Below, piece by piece: positions 1 to 9,900 of a stretch of 38,730 bases of DNA. The stretch covers positions 1 to 38,730 of the forward strand of contig NZ_JAGBKM010000025.1 in NCBI RefSeq assembly GCF_017498085.1. Reading direction: 5' to 3'. How positions within the stretch are numbered: the first letter of the stretch is position 1; each line of letters begins with the position of its first letter. Position numbers and translations under genes: made by a program. The notes under the pieces were generated by a model, which saw nothing but the letters and a program-made list of their open reading frames with translations, did not search any database and was not told the origin of the DNA. Source of the stretch: Psychrobacter coccoides (GTDB lineage: Bacteria > Pseudomonadota > Gammaproteobacteria > Pseudomonadales > Moraxellaceae).

Positions 1-57
1 AGTTCTTTTTAAATAAGATACAATCGTTTTAAAGCAAGCGAAATAGCAGAAGAACAA

Positions 58-411
58 ATGACCTATTCAGCAGATTTTCGAGCACAAGTGATTAAAAGTG
101 TCAAAAACAAAGACATGAGTATCCGTCAGGCTTGTACTTTCTATAATGTTAGCAAAACCGCATTACAGCGCTGGCTGAGAAACCCAAGTATCAAACAAAC
201 TCGAGATAAATCACCAACTAAAATACCGAATGAAGCACTCTTAAAAGACGTTGAACAATATCCAGACGATTATCTGTACGAGCGAGCTAGGCGATTCAAC
301 TGTAGTAAGACCGGCATGCACACTGCTTTAAAACGTCTAGGTATCAGTCAAAAAAAAGACCTTAGAGCATCCAAAAGCCTGCCTGATAAAAAGAGTGGCT
401 TATCAGAGTAA
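58..411 (+). CDS. IS630 transposase, N-terminal helix-turn-helix part (ORF A)
   Basis: This 117-residue protein is the DNA-binding half of an IS630-type transposase. Residues 1-45 read like the usual N-terminal helix-turn-helix (SIRQACTFYNVSKTALQRWL). A second helical segment ends in LKRLGISQKK. After that the frame loses similarity to the family. The expected continuation (KKTLEHPKA) lies in the next frame, entered at an eight-A tract at 350-357. The 17 residues after the tract are therefore probably out of frame with the original protein. It could be expressed alone as a regulator or joined to ORF B by slippage. No strong ribosome-binding site is visible before the ATG. Confidence 0.75.
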   Translation: MTYSADFRAQVIKSVKNKDMSIRQACTFYNVSKTALQRWLRNPSIKQTRDKSPTKIPNEALLKDVEQYPDDYLYERARRFNCSKTGMHTALKRLGISQKKDLRASKSLPDKKSGLSE

Positions 412-904
412 ACTTGATCGCTTTACGCAGCAAGGCTATCCCATTATCTATATGGATGAAAGCGGCTTTGAGCACGAGACCATCCGCTCTCATGGCTATG
501 CACCGATTGGTACACCCTGTATCGACAGCTACAACTGGCAAGCAAAAAAGAGAACTAACGTCATCGGTGCTCTTTATAACAAGATGCTGTTTGCGCTTGA
601 TTACTTTGAACAGAATATCAATAGCAATATATTTTATGACTGGTGTAAGATCACACTTATTCCAAGTCTCAAGACTAAATGCGTGATCGTTATGGATAAC
701 GCTAGGTTTCATAAAAGCAGACGTATCCAAAAACTGCTCAACAGACATGGTCATCGCATTCTATGGCTGCCACCCTATAGCCCTGATCTTAACCCCATTG
801 AGAAAAAATGGGCACAAGCAAAGTTTCTACGCCAAGGCTGGATGGAGAATAATCTGCCTAAACTGTTTCATGATATGGGCTGTATTTCTTTTATAGTGAA
901 CTGA
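341..904 (+). CDS. IS630 transposase, DDE catalytic part (ORF B)
   Basis: This frame is open from 341, just after a TAG at 338-340, to the TGA at 902-904. The first possible initiator inside it is a GTG at 395. It holds the DDE_3 catalytic core: YMDESGFE (first Asp), VIVMDNARFH (second Asp) and PDLNPIEKKWAQAK (Glu). The segment before 395 reads KKKTLEHPKACLIKRVAYQ, which belongs to the family and joins ORF A if one base is skipped (or two inserted) in the A8 tract at 350-357. There is no independent ribosome-binding site. The catalytic triad is complete, so the element may still be mobile if frameshifting occurs. Confidence 0.75.
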   Translation, partial: VSVKKKTLEHPKACLIKRVAYQSKLDRFTQQGYPIIYMDESGFEHETIRSHGYAPIGTPCIDSYNWQAKKRTNVIGALYNKMLFALDYFEQNINSNIFYDWCKITLIPSLKTKCVIVMDNARFHKSRRIQKLLNRHGHRILWLPPYSPDLNPIEKKWAQAKFLRQGWMENNLPKLFHDMGCISFIVN

Positions 905-910
905 CTATAT

Positions 911-1117
911 ATGGACTCTATGAGTTGTCCCTATATAGATAAACACGATAAAGAATTTATTACAAACATAGTTATACACAATGTTAGCCAAAATAGACGA
1001 ACTCAAATTATCAAAGATCATATAGAGTTTTTTAGTAAATATTATTGGTTCGTTGACTGGCAGGAGGTAGATATCTTGAATAAATTGTTTAGAAAACAGT
1101 TGAGACGAACGTATTAA
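911..1117 (+). CDS. Small hypothetical protein directly beyond the IS right end
   Basis: This is a 68-residue ORF with no family I recognise. It has a lysine- and aromatic-rich middle (HIEFFSKYYWFVDWQEVD) and a basic end (RKQLRRTY). Its ATG lies on the last bases of the IS right tip and has no ribosome-binding site. It may be the 3' remnant of a gene cut by the insertion, with the original 5' part left of the window, or a chance ORF. Confidence 0.3.
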   Translation: MDSMSCPYIDKHDKEFITNIVIHNVSQNRRTQIIKDHIEFFSKYYWFVDWQEVDILNKLFRKQLRRTY

Positions 1118-1466
1118 TTTGTTAACTTGTTAATGGCACTCTACTTTGCTGTCTGTTTACGCTGTTTTCAGCGGAAGTTTTTATAACTTAAACCCAATTT
1201 GAGTACATTTGAAGGTTAGTTTGTAATACAGCGATGATTCATCCGTTATAATGTACCTCAACAGTAGGGAAGCGTGTAGTTACTTTAATACATGCACACA
1301 CCATACAGAAGCAGTAGAGTGTCATTTTATTTCGCTTTTAACTGTGTTCATATCCTTAGGATACACTTCGTGCATTAGTCATAATATAAATAGTTATGTA
1401 AGGCGGGTTACGCCTCGTCTGCATTCTCTACGAGAATTTAACAAGTCTAACGCCGCCCTACTTCAA
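1118..1466. other. Intergenic region, no convincing gene
   Basis: This 349-bp stretch separates the small ORF from the convergent methyltransferase gene. A 73-codon ORF at 1251-1472 has a cysteine-, serine- and histidine-rich composition unlike a real protein and runs through a GC-rich hairpin repeat, so I reject it. The only clear structure is the inverted repeat at 1402-1457. Confidence 0.5.
1402..1457. repeat. GC-rich inverted repeat with nested hairpin
   Basis: The outer arms GGCGGGTTA (1402-1410) and TAACGCCGCC (1448-1457) pair with one bulged base. A nested perfect hairpin, ATTCTC-TAC-GAGAAT, lies at 1423-1437. It sits ten bases beyond the methyltransferase stop on the minus strand and could act in 3'-end formation there. 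The gggtta/taaccc-type arms resemble those of the hairpin at 3570-3594, which suggests a dispersed intergenic repeat. Confidence 0.55.
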
Positions 1467-2138
1467 TCATGAACGCAAGTCGTGCGGCGCCGCTTCGCCC
1501 CAATAGTGATAACCCACGATATTGACGCCCTGAGTGAATCCTTGCTGACCCGACACCGCAAATCCCGCCTGCGCTATCAGCTGCTCGATATCCCTATCCA
1601 GATGACAGCCGCCCGCTATCGGCTTCCATGCTGGGGTGATGAGCTGTTGCATTTTGCGTGCCCATTTGGGCTGCGGCGCTAAGCCGTGTTCGGCATAATA
1701 TAGGGTGCCCGTCGGTTTGAGCACACGTCTCATCTCAGTTAGCGCTTGAATAGGATTAGGGATAGAGCATAGAGTAAAGGTCATGACGATACTGTCAACG
1801 CTATTGTCCTCAAGGGGTAGCGTCTCGGCGGACAACGGCTGCGAGAGAAAGTCGATGCCTGTACTAGCAAAGCGTTCTGCTGCTAATGAATGCAGGTGCG
1901 GGTCGACGCCTATGACTTGCTTGACGGTTTGCGGGTTATAAAACCCAGCATTGAGTCCGCTGCCAACACCGATTTCTAACACTATGCCGCGCGCTTTTGG
2001 AACGACCAGTGCTCTTTGCTCGCTTACAACGTCTAATGCACAGGCTTTGTCGATTAATATAGGCAGGACTTTATTATCGTAGAGACTTTTGAGAGTTGGC
2101 AATTTGCGAGTTGGTTTTGGGGGCGGCTTTGAGGTCAT
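1467..2138 (-). CDS. Class I SAM-dependent methyltransferase
   Basis: This 223-residue protein has the Rossmann-type methyltransferase fold (Methyltransf_11/UbiE group). Motif I, VLEIGVGSGLN, is at about residues 53-63. The acidic ribose-binding residue is in VIGVDP (Asp79). Further motifs are SVDSIVMTFTLCSI (about 113-126) and the post-motif helix EMRRVLKPTGTLYYAEHG (about 135-152). The second half (PAWKPIAGGCHLDRD) resembles METTL7-like and phospholipid or small-molecule methyltransferases. There is no signal peptide or membrane segment, so it should act in the cytoplasm on SAM and an unknown acceptor. It stands alone on its strand, convergent with the IS side. The family call is firm and the substrate unknown. 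Confidence 0.85.
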   Translation of the reverse strand: MTSKPPPKPTRKLPTLKSLYDNKVLPILIDKACALDVVSEQRALVVPKARGIVLEIGVGSGLNAGFYNPQTVKQVIGVDPHLHSLAAERFASTGIDFLSQPLSAETLPLEDNSVDSIVMTFTLCSIPNPIQALTEMRRVLKPTGTLYYAEHGLAPQPKWARKMQQLITPAWKPIAGGCHLDRDIEQLIAQAGFAVSGQQGFTQGVNIVGYHYWGEAAPHDLRS

Positions 2139-2584
2139 GGCGGTCTGTCTCGGTGGGAGTGATGTTTATGCATAGTAGCATGTGCCATAAAGCAGCATAC
2201 CCAAACTTTAGAAAAATTGCTCTCACCTGTCTTTTATCTTTTACTGCCTATAAGATTTACTTAACTTGTTGAAATGTATAAATAAAAAACACTCAGCAAG
2301 ATTATCAAGCTTAATCCTTATTGATGCTTAGCTTACAGCACATCATGGCTCATCTCCTATTATTGTTTAATTCTTAACCAATATATTAAAAAATTATTTT
2401 TTTATTAGATTAACTTAATAATTTTTGTTATATTTAAAAATACGAATATATGCAAAGCACAAGCACTATATTCTACGCCGTTACTTTAAAGGCACTTTAC
2501 CAATATTACAGCTAAGGGAGAACAAGAACGTAGCAGTTTAATCCAACGAAAGCTTTACATTTTTCATTCAAGGAGAGAAAGAAA
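2139..2584. other. AT-rich divergent intergenic region
   Basis: This 446-bp region lies between the divergent methyltransferase and lipoprotein genes. Positions 2240-2460 are very AT-rich. A weak sigma70-like pair may serve the lipoprotein gene: TTGTTA at 2425-2430 and TATATG at 2447-2452, 16 bp apart. A good Shine-Dalgarno (AGGAG, 2571-2575) precedes that gene. No ORF or strong hairpin stands out. Confidence 0.4.
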
Positions 2585-3550
2585 ATGAAAACTTTTAAAT
2601 TGACACTACTGGCCATTACTACTGCGCTGTTTTTACAAGGGTGTGGTGATGATAATGATGGACCATCAACGTCGCAATCTGATCAGCCAGATACCCCACA
2701 ACTTGATCAGCCAGACACCCCACAACCTGATCAACCAGACATCCCACAACCTGATCAACCAGACACCCCGCAACCTGATCAACCAGATACCCCACAACCT
2801 GATCAACCAGATACCCCACAACCTGATCAGCCAGATACCCCACAACCCGATCAACCAAATATCAACACTGAAATCATTGGAACGTGGAGTAGTGACGATA
2901 GTAGCAGTGAATTATCAGCGATTGTCTTCATGGATGACAAGACTTATGTACAGGTCCAAGTCGATAATAGTCAATCAACAAGTGAACCTAAAAATGGTAT
3001 GGAATGGGGTAGTTACACCATCAATAATAGTACAGGTAAACTAGCTGCTACGCCTATTTTTGATAAAAATGGCAGCTCTGGATTGTCAGATTCCGTCAAT
3101 CGTTATGCTAAAGTATCTAATGGCAAGCTGGTCCTCGAAGTAGATGAGGACAATAATGGCGTCATTGATAATGATGAAATCTATTACTTCTCCAAAACCG
3201 AGCCTGAAGGCATCTTAGGGTCTTGGAGCTTCGATGATGCTGATGACAAAGAGCTAGTGGGATTAGCCTTCTTCGAGAATGGTACTTATATCCAAGTACA
3301 AGTTGATGAAACTGGCTCAGTAAATAATTCTGAAAATGGTATGGAATGGGGTTACTACACCGTTGACCCTACGACTGGGCGGTTAGCAACTTCTATAATC
3401 TATGACAACAACGATGGTGTTGGATTATCAGAGCCGCGTACGCGTTACGCACGAGTGACTGGTAACACTGCTCTGACTCTCGAAATTGATGACAATCAAG
3501 ACGGTACAATAGGAAATAAGGAGCTCTTTAATTTCTCAAGGCCATCATAG
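2585..3550 (+). CDS. Repeat-containing lipoprotein with duplicated C-terminal domain
   Basis: This 321-residue protein has a lipoprotein signal peptide (MKTFKLTLLAITTALFLQGC) with lipobox LQGC and lipidated Cys20, followed by an Asp-rich stretch (GDDNDG). Seven copies of DQPDTPQP (residues about 33-88), plus a partial copy, form a Pro/Asp/Gln stalk. Two homologous domains of about 105 residues follow. Each starts with I(I/L)G(T/S)WS and contains YVQVQVD/YIQVQVD, NGMEWG(S/Y)YT, a (S/G)(G)LS...RYA segment and an acidic EVDEDNNGVIDNDE- or EIDDNQDGTIGNKE-type loop resembling a calcium-binding loop. It is probably attached to the outer membrane with the stalk reaching into the periplasm or outward. 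It does not match a named function I know. AGGAG at 2571-2575 supports the start. Confidence 0.8.
   Translation: MKTFKLTLLAITTALFLQGCGDDNDGPSTSQSDQPDTPQLDQPDTPQPDQPDIPQPDQPDTPQPDQPDTPQPDQPDTPQPDQPDTPQPDQPNINTEIIGTWSSDDSSSELSAIVFMDDKTYVQVQVDNSQSTSEPKNGMEWGSYTINNSTGKLAATPIFDKNGSSGLSDSVNRYAKVSNGKLVLEVDEDNNGVIDNDEIYYFSKTEPEGILGSWSFDDADDKELVGLAFFENGTYIQVQVDETGSVNNSENGMEWGYYTVDPTTGRLATSIIYDNNDGVGLSEPRTRYARVTGNTALTLEIDDNQDGTIGNKELFNFSRPS
2681..2857 (+). repeat. 24-bp tandem repeat coding (DQPDTPQP)n
   Basis: Seven full 24-bp units (2681-2848) and a partial eighth encode DQPDTPQP in frame. Variation is small: L for P at the end of the first unit, I for T in the third, and synonymous changes (cag/caa, gat/gac, cca/ccg). 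The unit length is a multiple of three, so copy-number change by slippage alters stalk length without breaking the frame. Confidence 0.95.
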
Positions 3551-3569
3551 AGAGTTGTATTTACGTATG

Positions 3570-3594
3570 GTGGGTTAGCGAACGCGTAACCCAC
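3570..3594. terminator. Inverted repeat between lipoprotein gene and DUF2256 remnant
   Basis: GTGGGTTA (3570-3577) pairs perfectly with TAACCCAC (3587-3594), and inner GCG/CGC adds pairs around a short loop. It begins 20 bases after the lipoprotein stop and lies just beyond the 3' end of the minus-strand DUF2256 remnant. It could end transcription from either side, but no long T run follows. It may instead be a copy of a dispersed intergenic repeat. Confidence 0.45.
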
Positions 3595-3595
3595 T

Positions 3596-3736
3596 CTACT
3601 TCTTTTTCCCCCGCCGACAACGCTCAGAACAATAAATCACATTGTCCCAATCCTTCTCCTACTTCTTGCGCCACGTGAATGGTCGCTGGCAGACGGGGCA
3701 AATTTTCTGGGGTAGGTTTTGTTTTTTGTGTGCCAT
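3596..3736 (-). pseudogene. DUF2256 zinc-ribbon protein broken by an amber codon
   Basis: Read on the minus strand from the ATG at 3736, this 47-codon frame gives MAHKKQNLPQKICPVCQRPF, then TWRKK, TAG, EKDWDNVIYCSERCRRGKKK and a final TAG. It matches the small DUF2256 family, with CPVC and YCSERC as the two cysteine pairs of a zinc ribbon. The internal TAG is codon 26 (plus-strand cta, 3659-3661). Family members carry Trp there (WRKKWEK), so a single TGG-to-TAG change explains it. The frame is otherwise intact up to the normal C-terminus, which points to recent inactivation, suppression, or a sequencing error. The role of the family is unknown. Confidence 0.75.
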
Positions 3737-3775
3737 GGTTTTCCCATAATCTTATTTAGAGTCTTAATGATAATT

Positions 3776-3878
3776 ATGAATAAATTTATAAGCTAGTTTT
3801 TATTCATGGTGCGCTGGGCGCACCCTACACGCCACTAAGATAGAGATAGTTGCTGGGCTAAAAGCGCCAGCCTACAAC
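3776..3878. repeat. Cluster of intergenic hairpins downstream of the giant ATPase gene
   Basis: Three inverted repeats follow one another: ATGAATAAA (3776-3784) with TTTATTCAT (3799-3807); GGTGCGC-TGG-GCGCACC (3808-3824, perfect 7-bp stem); and an imperfect one from GTTGCTGG (3849-3856) to CCAGCCTACAAC (3867-3878). The 12-mer CCAGCCTACAAC occurs again in the same orientation at 10467-10478. They lie 3' of the minus-strand ATPase gene (stop at 3925), so one may help end its transcript. Confidence 0.55.
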
Positions 3879-3924
3879 GAACGTAAAATTTTGAGATTAT
3901 GACTATCTATTCATTAACCACTGT

Positions 3925-6900
3925 TTAATCATAATTATCAAAGATTTTATTAAGCCGATTTAGGCTATTGACGATAAGCTTGCCCGATTGGTCGGTACTG
4001 GTGTCGAGGGCGAGCTTTTCATCCATGCGCATATTCAGCGGTTCTAGTGCTTGCTTAAGGGCGTTTGCTAACAGTGCGGTTTGTTCCGTGAGGTCAGGCG
4101 TATTTGACTCAGAAGTTTGATTCTCAGTACTCTTGAGCAGGCTATCTGCCATCTGCTGCGCCAGTTGCTCAACGGCATTGACCAGTTGTACCATCAGCGC
4201 TTTTTGCATGTCTTGATTTTGTTTGAGGTACTCGCCCTCTGATTTGTGGTCGTGCTTATAGATTTGTATCAACTGGTTCATGCTCTTCTCAAAGCCGTTA
4301 TCGATGCTGTCGCTGACGACTTTGGCATTATCTACAAAACCTGTGATAAAGCTGTCGGCGAGGATTTTTTGCGCCTCAAGCTGGGCATCGATTTGCGCTT
4401 GCTGTTCAGCGCTGCGCTGATGGGCAATTTTCTCAGGGTCATTTTGGCTCAGGTATTTGTCAAACTGACCGCTAATAGCATTAAAGCCATTGGCTAAATC
4501 AACCAATTGCGCAACGATACGCGCGCCTGTATCGCCATCTTCGCCGCCCATGGCTTTATTACGCAAAAAGTCAGCTTTGATTTGTGCCCAGCGCTCGGCC
4601 TCATCCGCAGTCAATACGCCGCGCATCTCGCCAAGCTTAAGCAGGTTACTCTCCGCGCCTTGGGTCAATAGTTGCGACTCGCCCAGATAGTGGTCGTCGA
4701 TAAGCTGGTTCAGCTCCTCTTGATTCATGACCGCCGAGAGCTTTTCGGTCATTTTATTCATGTTGCGGTAACTGCCTTGCAGCTTAAATATCGGCTCGGT
4801 GCGGTATTTATCATCTTGCGAAGCGGAGGCGATGTAGGCTTGGTTGACGTCAAGGATGACTTCTTGCACGGTAAACATATGGCGCAAGATGGCGATAATC
4901 TCGTTAATCTCCGAGGTGCTATAAGGGTAAGAGAGCTCGCTGCTTTGCGCTTGCACAAGGTTAGCGTTGTCCGCCTTTGCCATTCTAATCAGACGATGTA
5001 CGTCGCTCAAGTCGCGGTTGGCAAGGGGTGCGAGAGCCTTGTTTGAGGTCAAGGCGTTTTCGATGTAGCTGAGCGCAAACACCTCTTCCATGCCGCTCAT
5101 GATATCACCAAGATTATAGATGTCGGCACGGTTGGCAAGCATGTCAGGCACTTTAAAGGCTTCGCCGCTTTCGGTATAAGGATTACCTGCCATGACCACA
5201 CAGAACTTTTTGCCGCGCATGTCGTAGGTCTTGGTTTTGCCCTGCCAAACGCCATCGATACGGCGCGTGCCATCACCAAGGGAGATGAATTTTTGTAAAA
5301 ATTCAGCGTGAGTATGCTGGATATCATCAAGATAGAGCATGACGTTATTGCCCATCTCAAAGGCTAAGTTGATTTTGTTGAGCTCCTCCCTAGCAGTGGC
5401 ATTAGGCGCTTTTTCGGGATCTAGTGAGGTCACATCATGACCAAGTGAAGGACAGTTTATCTTCATAAAGATAAGCCCCAGACGGTTAGCAACATACTCC
5501 ATTAAGGTGGTTTTACCGTAACCTGGCGGCGATATCATCATCAGGATACCCATAAGGTCGGTACGTTTATCCTCGCCAACGGTGCCCATTTGCTTGGCAA
5601 GGTTGTCGCCGATTAGTGGCAAATAGCTCTCATTAATCAGGCGGTTACGCACAAAGGAGGACAGCGGACGCGGCATAAACTCATCCAGTCGTAGCGCATC
5701 GCGGGCGTCGTGCAAAATCTCGGAGCGCATCGCCAAATAGCGCCTATAGGCGGGAATGACTTGAGTCTGGTGATAGTGCAGGCGGCTTAAAAATTCATCG
5801 ACGGCAAAGGTGAGCGTTTGGCTGTGAATGCGGGGATGCTCACCGAGTAAGTTATCGACTCGACTCTCAAGTGCGACCTCACCGGTGTTACGTGCAAAGT
5901 CTGTCACTTGCTTAAGCGGGTTATTGCTACTGGTCAAAGAGGCGTTTGATGCAAATGACAAGGCAGGTGATGAAGCAGATGATGAAGCAGGTGATGAGGC
6001 GCTTGATGCGCTTTTATTCATCGCGCCTTTAGCAAAGCTGGCACCACTATCGATTAAACGCTGGACTAAGGCCTCACGCTGAGCATCGTTAAGCTTGGTA
6101 AGCAAGATAGCAACCGCTTCGGGTACATAATGGCGTCCGCTATCTCGTTGCTGCTGACGTAGCGCCTCTGCTGCTGCCAGCTCACTACGCGCCTCTTCAC
6201 TCAGCTCATTATCGTCACTACTTGTACCGATATCTGTACTGGTATCTTTACTATTGGCATAAGTGTTATCCAGTAGCGCATGAAACCAAGTGGCGAGCAG
6301 CTCATAAGCCGATTTGGGCTGCAAGGTTAGCTTGCCGATAGCGGACTCTAATTGCGCAAAACTAGCGGTATTGGTCATGCTACCCGATGCGCTATTTAGC
6401 GTTTGCGTCAGCTGCTCGCACAACTGCTGCGCTTGCTGACTGGTTTGCCATGTTGTTTTGGCGTTTGAGCTATTCTCAGAGCTATCCGCCTGACCCATAA
6501 CGCTCACCAAATATTCACAAGCCAGCTTTACATAGCTTTGTTTAAAGATAGTGGCATCATGGATATCGCTTGTGTCTGATTCTGTTTGTGTTGCTGGCTC
6601 TGCATCATATTTTTCAGTAATAGAGTTTTTATTGCTATTACTGTTGTCAGCATTGTAAGTGGCGACAAATCCACGCATCACCGCCGTCATATCTTCAATA
6701 AGCAGGGCTTTGGCGCTATCACTACCAAGGCTCAAACGCAACTGCTCAGCGGTAATGGCTCTATCCGTCCAGTTATTTGCCTGCGTTAATATCGCTTCAT
6801 CCAGCCACTTATCGTAACCAAAGGGTTTTAAATTGTCTAAGTCCAAAGCTTGCACGAGATTTAATTGCCAGTAGAACAGCTGCGCCAAGGCGCGGACTTG

Positions 6901-9900
6901 CGGGGTATAAATCAGTAGGCCTGCATCGCGTAGTGTCGGCAAGATTTGCAGCAAAAGCAAAGCCGCATCATGGTCATGAATGCCCTTTTCATAGCCTAGT
7001 TGATAGCGCGGCGTGGCATAAGCTTTGATGAGTTTGGCAAGGGGACTATCGTCATCGATACGGTCGTCATCTCCAGTACTACTCATTGTAGCAACCGTAT
7101 CATCATAAGCTTGGTATAGACGTGCCTCGGTAAGACCGTCCTCACCGTTTTTGGCGCTCTCGATAATGCTATAAGCTAAGTACTCGGCTCGGTAAACGCT
7201 ATCAGATTCGGAGGCGATGTTCATATCCCAGTACGGGCGTAGAGCGTTTAGCTCGCTGTTGTCGAGTACCTCATAATAGTCGGTGCCGGTCAGATGCAAA
7301 TTAAGCACCCGCTTGCCGTCATTTTGCTGACGACTGAGCAAGGTTAAATCTAAAGGCTGGGTATTGACCGAAAAGCGATGGCGACCGAGTTTTATAATCT
7401 GACCGCCATCTTCAAACAAGTCCGACTTGTCTTTTAGGCTTTTGTAACTCTCGATTTGAATGGCTTTTAGGCGCGCGTCGATATCGTCGGCTTTGACGCT
7501 AAAGCCCAGCTCTTGTAAGTCTTTGGCAATGCCGCGTACCTTTTGTACCAGACCATCAGAGGCAAAATAGGTATTGAGCGCCTCCTCGGTGGTAAAGCCG
7601 GTAACGCCTGTACTTTGGGTGCGTTTTTTGATGCTATCCAGCATCCGTAGCGCCCCATCACCTAGATTTTGCGCTCGGCGATTACGCGCATCAAGTAATT
7701 GCTGTTTATGATTTTCAAAGGTCTCATAAATCTCTTCGCGTTTGCTGATAATGTCTGCTAAAAACTGGTCGCCGCCTATCTCAGGGTCAGCAAATTGACT
7801 CTCCAGCTCCTCCAATTGCACCAGTAGCTTTGCCATTTGCTCATCGGACTTCTCAGGCGTATTGGCAATAGACAAAGCATTGGCAATGGACTGGGTAAAG
7901 AGTTTAAACTGCGCCCCAAACTGGGCGACGGCTTCGGCGGAACCTAAATTTTTACGTTTATGATTGAGCTTGGCTTTACTTTGATTAAGGCGCGAATAAA
8001 TAGCGGAGATATCATCGATAATTTGGGTGCGCACGGTAGCATCGGCAACGTCTAGCGTGCCAAGCAATTCAGTTAATAAATCGAGCCCTTGGGCAGTGTT
8101 ATCGATTTGCTCAAGTACCGGTTTGAGCTCACTATTGGTTTCCGCGGTCTCTAGGCGCTCGCTGACGTCAGCTAAGATGCCCTCATAGCTTGCTAGCGCC
8201 TCATCACCGCTAAGATAAACCACGGTTTGTTCGGCAAGTGCACTCTCCGCCTCTTCTAACTGGGTCTGCAAAGACGCTAACTTGTCGCTGTCTAAATAAC
8301 GCAAATCCTCTAAGCTAACCAGATGCCCTTTTTGGCGTCTGATGGCAGAGAGCTGGTCGACATAGTCACTGGCACTCTCAAAGGTGGTTATTTTTATTTG
8401 GCGTACAATTTCGTTTTGCTTGGCCTCGGCATCCATTAGCGCGTTTTGGGTTTGCTTTTGAATGCTTTGGACTTTGGCGAATTCATCGATGACCAACTCG
8501 GCGGTAGCGGTGACCTCTTTAATGCTGCCGGCAATCTCATCAAGCTCTGGCTCGGACAACCAATAATAATTGTCGAACAGACGGCTGGTATTGTCAGCCA
8601 ATTCCTCATAGAGCTTTTGCGAGACGCTTTGATTATCAATCAGGCGGGTGATGCTATACAAATCGGAGATGCCGCGCACCAGCTCTTTATTACCGATTTT
8701 ACCGTAAAAGCTGCTGCTCTCAGGCAATTCGCTAATATATTCAGGCGAGGCGTAAGGGGTGTGCCATATCTGCATCGGATGGATGCGTGAGGGTTCACTT
8801 TGGGCGCTAAACAGCACCAAGCGGCCGTTCTCGGCCAGCGCCATGCCGTTACAATAAATGGGATTTGCCAATTGTTTTTTGATGAGGTTATAGGGAAACA
8901 GTCCGGTGATACCAAGCTCTCTATCATAAAATAAAAACAGCACGTCCTCACCGTTAGGGGATACGATGCGGCGCTTAAATTTTAGATTCTTTTTATTGCC
9001 ATTGCTGTTATCGCCGTTATTAGCATCAAACAGTTTATACTCGCCCGTTTGTAGATAATAGCCGCCAGGGAAGATAATGCCGTGGTCTTCAGGCAATTGC
9101 ACGCACGATTGCCCGATAGCGTCTAAGCGCATTACTGCTTCGGTCAAGGTGTTATAGACAAAATAGCGATAACTGCCCTCACGGTACGGCAGAATCTTAA
9201 GTAAAATCAAGCTACCGACTTTGGCATAAAAAATCTCAGCATCGGTCAAAGACTGAGTCCGGTCATCCACCGGCTCGTTATACAGACCTTGTCCTGACTC
9301 GGTATTATTCTCAATCTTGATGGTCAAACTGCCGCTGACCGTTTCCACAAATATCGTATCTAAGATATTCATGTGCGGATATTTACCGTTAATCATCTGC
9401 TCGCGGGTGGTCTCTATCCATTCAAAATCATAAGCCGGCGGCAGCTCGATATCACGCTCGCCACGATTGTCCACATAGGCCACTTGCGCGGACTCCGGTG
9501 TGCCTTCGCTAAAATCCAGCGCAAAGCGAAACACGCGAATATCGGTGATACGCTCGCCGATTTGAAAAGCCATCAGTAGCTTGCTGTCTTTAACGGTCAG
9601 CTGAATCAGCCGCGTTTGTTTGTAGTAGCGATACAGCTCGTTGAAGTCTTGCACAAAGGCATCTTGGTCTAAAAACGTACCTTTTAGGTCGACGGCTTCA
9701 AGCTGATAGTCTTGTTCAGCATCAGTATGAGAATCATCGTGAGAAGCGCCACTTTGATTAATATCCGCAGGCGCTAGCAAACGGTATAGCGATAGCACAT
9801 CGCTGATATTACTGGCACGCTTGAGTCCCATAAAGACGTTATAGCCGAACAATAGATAGTCGCCCACTTGCACCATATCTTGCGCGACGCAGTTATATTC

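Larger units (their letters stand above)
1..911 (+). mobile_element. IS630-family insertion sequence, left tip cut by window edge
   Basis: The element carries two overlapping transposase reading frames (58-411 and 341-904). The right tip, read in reverse complement from about 907, begins with tatagtcagttcactataaa. The first bases of the window (agttctttttaaa) match this from agttc onward with several mismatches, so the window seems to start about seven bases inside the left inverted repeat. A TA-containing stretch (tatata) sits at 906-911, in line with TA target duplication in this family. The left flank is missing, so the duplication cannot be confirmed. Exact ends are inferred. Confidence 0.75.

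Noticed and set aside
1251..1472. 73-codon ORF
   Set aside because: Composition is not protein-like and the frame crosses a GC-rich hairpin repeat.
2681..2857. Tandem 24-bp units as a CRISPR array
   Set aside because: There are no spacers; the units are contiguous and encode an in-frame peptide repeat.
2619..2858. Minus-strand ORFs with VDQVVGYL- or IRLWGIWL-type repeats
   Set aside because: They are the other-strand reading of the 24-bp repeat in the lipoprotein gene. A repeat unit divisible by three keeps every frame open.
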